Notes under the pieces: model-generated
What the model was told of the DNA's origin: nothing
The model's database searches: none
Seen by the model: only the letters and a program-made list of their open reading frames with translations
Translations under genes and position numbers: made by a program
Part shown: piece by piece, positions 58,364-64,000 of the stretch
How positions within the stretch are numbered: the stretch's first letter is position 1
Layout of the letters: each line of letters begins with the position of its first letter
From: Plasmodium malariae
Lineage: Eukaryota; Apicomplexa; Aconoidasida; Haemosporida; Plasmodiidae
Direction of reading: 5' to 3'
DNA length: 64,000 nucleotides
Assembly (NCBI RefSeq): GCF_900090045.1
Contig: NC_041783.1
Span: 1,199,501 to 1,263,500, forward strand

Positions 58364-59507
58364 GGTATATATGTATACATGTCACACTGTTCAGTATTAG
58401 CACATACACGTGCGTGAATTTGTTGGCATAAAGAATTCATGTATATTCGTTACTAGCACACTTAAAAAACATATGTAATAATTACCATTGAATAATGGTA
58501 CACTGCTTCTTAGCAGTATGTTGTTGTTTTCCGCATTAATGTCTACGATACGGAGTCTATGAGCTATAAAGAATATAAAAAGAGCAGAATAAAAATATAT
58601 ACATATGTGTAAGCACATAGACATACATGCACCCCACATACAAATGAGGGAAGCATATGTGCAGTGCAAATACGACTGACTTAAGATGCTCATAAGCAGA
58701 ATGAAGACCACAAATCTTACGCTTAAATTCGGGGTACTTATAAGTGAGACATCTTTCATTTAAATCGTTACAATCTAACTCGAAATCTATATCTAAAAGG
58801 ATAAAAATAAAATTGTATACATTTTAAATGAAATAATAATAATGGCTTATATGTGGCATGCACGGATAGTATCATATACCCGTGTACACTAGGACATAGT
58901 TGCACGTGTAGACCTTTTCAACATGAAAAAAAAAAAATTTAATTCTTTTTTTTTTCTTACTTTTGTTTTCATTTATTTCGTAATAAGATATAAATACAAT
59001 AAATATTACAAGGATTACTAAAAAAATATAAATAAAACTTTTGTATTTCCTAAAACTCTTCGACAGACAATTTTCTGTATCACCTGCAAGTTAATGGCAA
59101 AAATTGGGGAAAAAATAAAAAAGGAAAAAATGGGGGAGGGGGGGGGAAACTATAGTTAGCAATGTCTACATATGCGTTAATTTTATATAATACACAAAGA
59201 CTAGGAGGTACTGGAATGTTCCTATAAGCTCGTCGTAGTCGATATATGCACATGTACATGTATATATATATATATATATATACACATACAGACATATGTA
59301 CGTACGTACTCGTTTGTGCATTTTTTTTAATCTATATATGGTCAAATAACGTTCCATTCCTCCGCTTTATTACAAACGAACATTACTATTTTCTCATTAT
59401 TTCATTTACTCCTATACATACAAGAACATACAAATATGTACAAAATATATCATACCAATATTCCCAGCCTCGTCAATATTTTCTGCGTCCTGTAACTGAT
59501 TCCACAT
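57498..59507 (-). CDS. Membrane-anchored tyrosine phosphatase, seven exons
   Basis: I assemble seven exons: 59507-59456, 59083-58961, 58792-58721, 58563-58486, 58308-58190, 58090-57986 and 57815-57498. All borders are GT-AG and the frame is continuous, giving 288 residues. An N-terminal 33-residue tail precedes one transmembrane helix (SFIYIFLVILVIFIVFISYY, about 33-52). The phosphatase domain follows: HRLRIVDINAENNNILLRSSVPLFNG (substrate-entry strand), then a P-loop HCRRGRDRTGE with catalytic Cys222 and Arg228. This is the CX5R signature with a following Thr-Gly, as in the CX5RTG tyrosine/dual-specificity phosphatases. Asp195 or Asp197 (NWDTDK) could be the general acid. Family substrates are phosphotyrosine or phosphoinositides; which one applies here is unknown. 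The topology (short N-tail, single helix, large C-terminal domain) suggests a type II or tail-exposed membrane enzyme. Confidence 0.88.
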
Positions 59508-60595
59508 AATCACTTCTTAAAATTTAAAGCAAGTTAAAAACTAAAAATTTTAGAAATTATTCAACTGGATTCTTAAACTAGATACATTTAAAATATAAGT
59601 GTTTAACATATCAAAAAAGCTTAAAGACTTTCTTTTTGTTTTTCTTTTTTCTCTTTTTTCTTTTTTCTCTTTTTTCTTTTTTCTCTTTTTTATTTTCTTC
59701 TCTTTTTTATTTTCTTCTCTTTTTTTTTTTTTTTTTTTTTAAATAATAATACTGTATAAAATTCTAAAAACCAACTTTCCCTTTTATGTAATAAAGTAAT
59801 AAATTTCTAGTTTTTTCTTAATTATACTTCATATATATATATGTATATGAATAACTAGGTGTTAATTTAAAAAAATAAAAACACTTACGTAAATTAAACA
59901 TATATATTATATATATGAACGTAAATAGAATATATATATAAATAAATAAGGGAAAAAAATATATATTCCTTTAAAATCGAAAAGAAAAATTAAAGAAAAT
60001 AAAATGTAATTATAATAATGAAAAAGGAAAAATAAAAATAAAAAAAAAAAAGAAAATAGTTAAAATATAGTGCGTGTAAATATTAATAATTTAAAAAAAT
60101 AAAAAGAAAAATTAAATTACAAACATCAAAAAGGTATTAAAAAGAATTAAAATAACATTAGAAAACAAGAAAAAAGTTCATAAAAACAATGAAACCATAA
60201 AATTACGAAAAAAGGAAAAGTTATTTGTGCTATGATTAATACCCAATTTTCACCAAACTAAAATGAACAATAAAATAAAAAAAGGAACAAATCTTTTCAT
60301 TGAAAAAATTAATATCTTTGTCATTTTGTAACCATGATAATATAAACTTGTTCTAAACAATATTTGTAATACTAATAGGAACAATTTTATGAGTTCACAG
60401 GACGTTCATATGTATATGTTGTTATTATTATATATATATATATTTTACCTTGTTACACTGAGGGAAAGTACACCAAAAAAACCACTTAAAATAGGGGTAC
60501 ATAAATATATATAATATGTAATATATATATGTTATATATATATGTACATCATATATATAGTAGTATATCATGTGTATAGCATATTTATATATAAG

Positions 60596-60640
<45 letters not shown>

Positions 60641-61031
60641 GGTATATATAATAACTATGACGCCCCAGGCTGTTCTTCTCTAAGGGCTTTTCCTTTAGTC
60701 AGCGGAGAAATGAATAAACATAAATCTTATATTATTACCCGATGTACATTTATAAATGTATATTCGTATAAAAAAGCCAACGAATAATATGGTTTCTACG
60801 TTGAAATTAAAATTTTTTTTTTTTTTTTTTTTTTTGTTTTAAATTACAGAAAGAGTGCTTTTATTTTTTTTTATGGTTCTCTTTTTTTTTCTTTTACGTA
60901 GAAGCTAATAATATATAATAACATTTTCCTCCCCATTGCTTCATATACTGTGTAATATAAATGAAAAAGAGTTTTCTTTTTTCATGTGGCTTATTTGATG
61001 GGGTTATACGCTCACGTACACATGTTTATAT

Positions 61032-61085
<54 letters not shown>

Positions 61086-62141
61086 ATTAAAGCAGTATGA
61101 GCACAGTACTTTTAATTAATCCCGTGCGAATTAAAAGAAATAATAGAAAAAAAAAAAAAACGTTACTATGGTCATATAACTTAATTATGCACACATAATA
61201 GAACTGCGTTTTTCGGAAAAAAAAATTAAATCATATTAAACTAATTCATCTCTTTTTTAATTATTTTGAATAGAAGGGAATTAAAAAAATAAAATAAAAC
61301 AAATAACAATAAAAATAACAATAGTAGTGGTGGTAGTAGCAACAATAACAATATTTACAAGAACAACTCGCAAGTGGTTTGCTCATCTGTACATGTGGCA
61401 CACATTAGTTCCAACTTTGGTAACACCATCACTTCAATATGAGGAAAAATAATGCATGCATCTAATCCTTGAATTAAGCGAAATGGGTATATTCGTTAAA
61501 ACGTTTTATATATAAAAAAAAAAAAAAAAAAAAAAAAACAAAAAACATTTCTGTTTTGAGTAAACATACATATACTTTGTATTTTTATTGAATAATGAAA
61601 ATTTTTCCTGTCCCTTTTTTTCGTACTTGTGTTTTTTGCAATTAAGGCTAACGCACTTTTCATGTTTATGAGTCACATACCTTTCTTTTGTTATGCCCAT
61701 TTTTTACTCATTAATATATATATGAATATATAGATGTACATACATAAACATATAGAATGTACATACATATACATATAAAGATATACATGCATATACATAT
61801 ATAGATATACATATGTACATGTTTATTAGCTTAATATTGTTCATTCTACGAGGTTGGAGCAACGAAAGGAAGCAAAAAAAAAAAAAAAAATAGCATATAA
61901 TTAGGTATTGTGCAAAAAAAGCTAGCATATAAGGTGCGCAGTGGTATCTATCTATCTATCTATCTATATATCTATATATATATATTTATATGTATGGGTA
62001 CAAATGTGTATAAACACGAATGAGCATAAATTTTGTAAAAACATTACATGCATAGAAAAGCGTAAGCAGGATAACTGCCACGTATATTTGTTCCTTTGTG
62101 TATATAGTCTTCAATACAAATATCTATTCCCTTGTAAAAAA
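59508..62141. other. Phosphatase upstream region
   Basis: This is the promoter region of the phosphatase gene and 3' flank of dUTPase. It contains a TTTTTTCTC array at 59640-59740, TA runs near 60605-60626 and 61034-61081, poly-T near 60812-60835, poly-A near 61516-61538, and a ctat run near 61948-61970. No exon is supported. Confidence 0.5.
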
Positions 62142-62729
62142 TCAATTTTTCTTGTTAGACGTTGAACCAAAACCACCCTCACCTCTTGATGTTTCGTCTA
62201 ACTCATCCACTAATTCAAAAGAAAGGGGTTCTCCAGTAAAAGAAACTAACTGAACCAGCTTATCATTTTTTTTAATAACATATTCTTCATTACTAGTATT
62301 ATCTAAAGCAGCGATAATTTCACCTCTATATCCTGCATCTATTAAACCTATCGAGTTAGCTAATCTTAAAGGTGTCTTTGAAATACTACTACGAGGAAAT
62401 AGTAAAAAACTAGTGTTTACTATTTCTGGTATATTATTATTATTGTTTCCACTATTTTCATTTTTACTGCAATTATTGCAGTTACTGCTATTATTACAAT
62501 TATTGCCATTATTGCTGTTACTGTTTTTATTGCATTTATAATAATAATTGTATTTATACTGTAAAGCTATTACTTTTATTCCTAGTTTAACAAATGTAGT
62601 TGCTTTCGGTTTAAGCACTTCATCCTTAATTACAAATAAATCTAGTCCGCTATCTCCTTCGTGATACGCCTTGTGATTTTTGTACATCTCCCTGACTTCA
62701 TTGTTTATGCACATAATTTTTAGATGCAT
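62142..62729 (-). CDS. DUT: Deoxyuridine triphosphatase (dUTPase)
   Basis: Trimeric dUTPase that hydrolyses dUTP to dUMP and pyrophosphate, keeping uracil out of DNA and supplying dTMP synthesis. The start is taken at 62729 (MHLKIMCINNEVREMYKNHKAYHEGD), which matches the P. falciparum enzyme; an in-frame ATG six codons upstream is less likely. The 195 residues show all five motifs in order: I GDSGLDLF, II PRSSISKTPLRL, III GLIDAGYRGEI with catalytic Asp and Tyr, IV KLVQLV, V GEGGFGST. An Asn/Cys/Ser-rich insertion (about residues 68-105, with CNNSSNCNNCSKN) lies between motifs I and II at a place where Plasmodium enzymes already carry a shorter insert. It is single-exon and has no close neighbour downstream. 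Confidence 0.97.
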   Translation of the reverse strand: MHLKIMCINNEVREMYKNHKAYHEGDSGLDLFVIKDEVLKPKATTFVKLGIKVIALQYKYNYYYKCNKNSNSNNGNNCNNSSNCNNCSKNENSGNNNNNIPEIVNTSFLLFPRSSISKTPLRLANSIGLIDAGYRGEIIAALDNTSNEEYVIKKNDKLVQLVSFTGEPLSFELVDELDETSRGEGGFGSTSNKKN

Positions 62730-64000
62730 CTTTACGTTAGCACTCACGTTTGTACATTAATAAGCAGTGGGTTAAACAAGCGACACAATACGGACGTACG
62801 TTACTATGCCTGTAACTGTATATACTACTCTATAAGCTGATACGTACGCTGATGTATATGTTGTTGTGTACGCAGCTGTGTACGCAGCTGTGTACGCAAC
62901 TGTATATTTACTATGTACGTTATTGTGCGTATTAGTTTATGTACTGCCGAGAGTAAATTTCACTAAATTTTATGCAAATTTTTTCGTATTCCTAATATAC
63001 GGTTAGCCAAAAATAACGAAACCTGCACACGTTAATAATAAAACTTACAATGTTTATTATGTACTTAAATGGACACACATATAAAAGTTATACTTAAACC
63101 TAAAAAAAAAAAAAATTTTGCGATGAAAAAATAAATGTTTTTTTTAATTTTTTATTTTGTGTAATTATAATTACTTTGTTATAGTATATATAGGTTTAGA
63201 ATTCAAGCTGATTTGTGGTATTTTTGATTTTTTCGCATTTTTTTGCTTATTTTTGCTCTTTTTTGCTATTTTTTTTTTTTTTACTTCCTTATTTTACTCC
63301 TTTATTTTACTTTTTTCTCTTTAAGTATATAATTTTTCCGCGCGAAATAAAAAAAAAAAGAAAATTTTTTTTTTTAAACAATTCTGTATTTAAAATAAAT
63401 TTATTTTTCATGCTCTCGTAGGAGACTGCTATATTAAATATGCATCTATAGATATTTTTAGGAGTTTTATAAATTTTAGCAATTTTAAAAAAAACATATT
63501 GTCGCTTGAGCATTTTATTACCAAGGTAAATCAATGCTCTGCAAGATTATTGAATGAGAGTGCAATTTTGTACTGTAGTTCATGATATGAAAAGTTAATG
63601 TTCTTAAATTTCACACATAATTATTGTATTATATATATATATATATATATACATATATACGAATATATGTACAAAATATTGCAATCTCATATTGTCTTAG
63701 CAAAAGCTATGACATTTTTATTTTTTGGATTTACTTCTGGTAAGACGCGTAATAATGATTAATATAACAAGCCGAGAAAAGTATAAATCTCACTCGATAA
63801 AGAGAAGAGAATGCTTAAATATACTTTGGATTGAGGAATAAAATATTGCTACATTTGTGAAGAATGCATTGCTATACTGAGGCGCGCTTATGCATACATA
63901 CAATAATAAAATAACACATATATGTGTGTGCAAATGTGTATGAGTTTTCCCTTTTTATTGTATTTTTGGAATAAACGGAATAGACTAGGCAAGGGAAAAA
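62730..64000. other. dUTPase upstream region and right edge
   Basis: The dUTPase promoter begins here, with a tgtgtacgcagc repeat at about 62870-62905. Beyond 63420 there are exon-like segments on both strands (see findings), suggesting that a neighbouring multi-exon gene begins or ends at the window edge. None is firm enough to annotate. Confidence 0.4.

Overview
The window is eukaryotic nuclear DNA from a malaria parasite (genus Plasmodium). It is very AT-rich, with long A/T homopolymers, TA and GTAT microsatellites, asparagine- and lysine-rich insertions in conserved proteins, many short introns, and a gene set typical of apicomplexans. The order threonyl-tRNA synthetase, ATG7, ribosomal protein S18 ... 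dUTPase matches, from memory, a block of P. falciparum chromosome 11. The species cannot be named from sequence alone. Base composition fits P. malariae or P. ovale better than the GC-richer P. vivax group, but that is inference.

Layout. 2.3-2.6 kb (+): small XTBD-domain protein. 3.6-6.2 kb (-): threonyl-tRNA synthetase with an N-terminal leader. 7.5-11.9 kb (-): ATG7; its last 28 codons lie in a second exon behind an intron full of 30-bp repeats. 13.9-14.6 kb (-): ribosomal protein S18 (uS13), two exons. 17.4-18.6 kb (+): three-exon gene read here as Mediator subunit Med21. 20.2-24.3 kb (+): WD-repeat protein resembling WDR75/Utp17. 26.0-34.6 kb (-): acid-lipase/steryl-ester-hydrolase-type alpha/beta hydrolase, cut in two by a repeat insertion of more than 2,000 residues and carrying several frame breaks in its repeats. 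37.2-39.0 kb (-): secreted asparagine-rich protein of unknown function. 39.5-43.7 kb (-): coiled-coil protein of at least 16 small exons with all introns in phase 0. 49.2-53.1 kb (+): SRSF10/12-like SR protein with a frameshift at a poly-A run. 54.6-55.8 kb (-): spliceosomal SmF, four exons. 57.5-59.5 kb (-): seven-exon membrane-anchored tyrosine phosphatase. 62.1-62.7 kb (-): dUTPase. Unassigned exon-like sequence lies at the right edge.

The genes are ordinary housekeeping loci rather than an operon. They cover translation (ThrRS, S18), ribosome biogenesis (WDR75-like), transcription (Med21), splicing (SmF, SR protein), the ATG8 conjugation system (ATG7), lipid ester hydrolysis, phosphotyrosine signalling and nucleotide-pool sanitation. 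The most unusual object is the lipase with its giant modular insertion. A second theme is minisatellites placed inside introns or just beyond stop codons of conserved genes. No tRNA, rRNA, CRISPR array, transposon or viral gene was seen.
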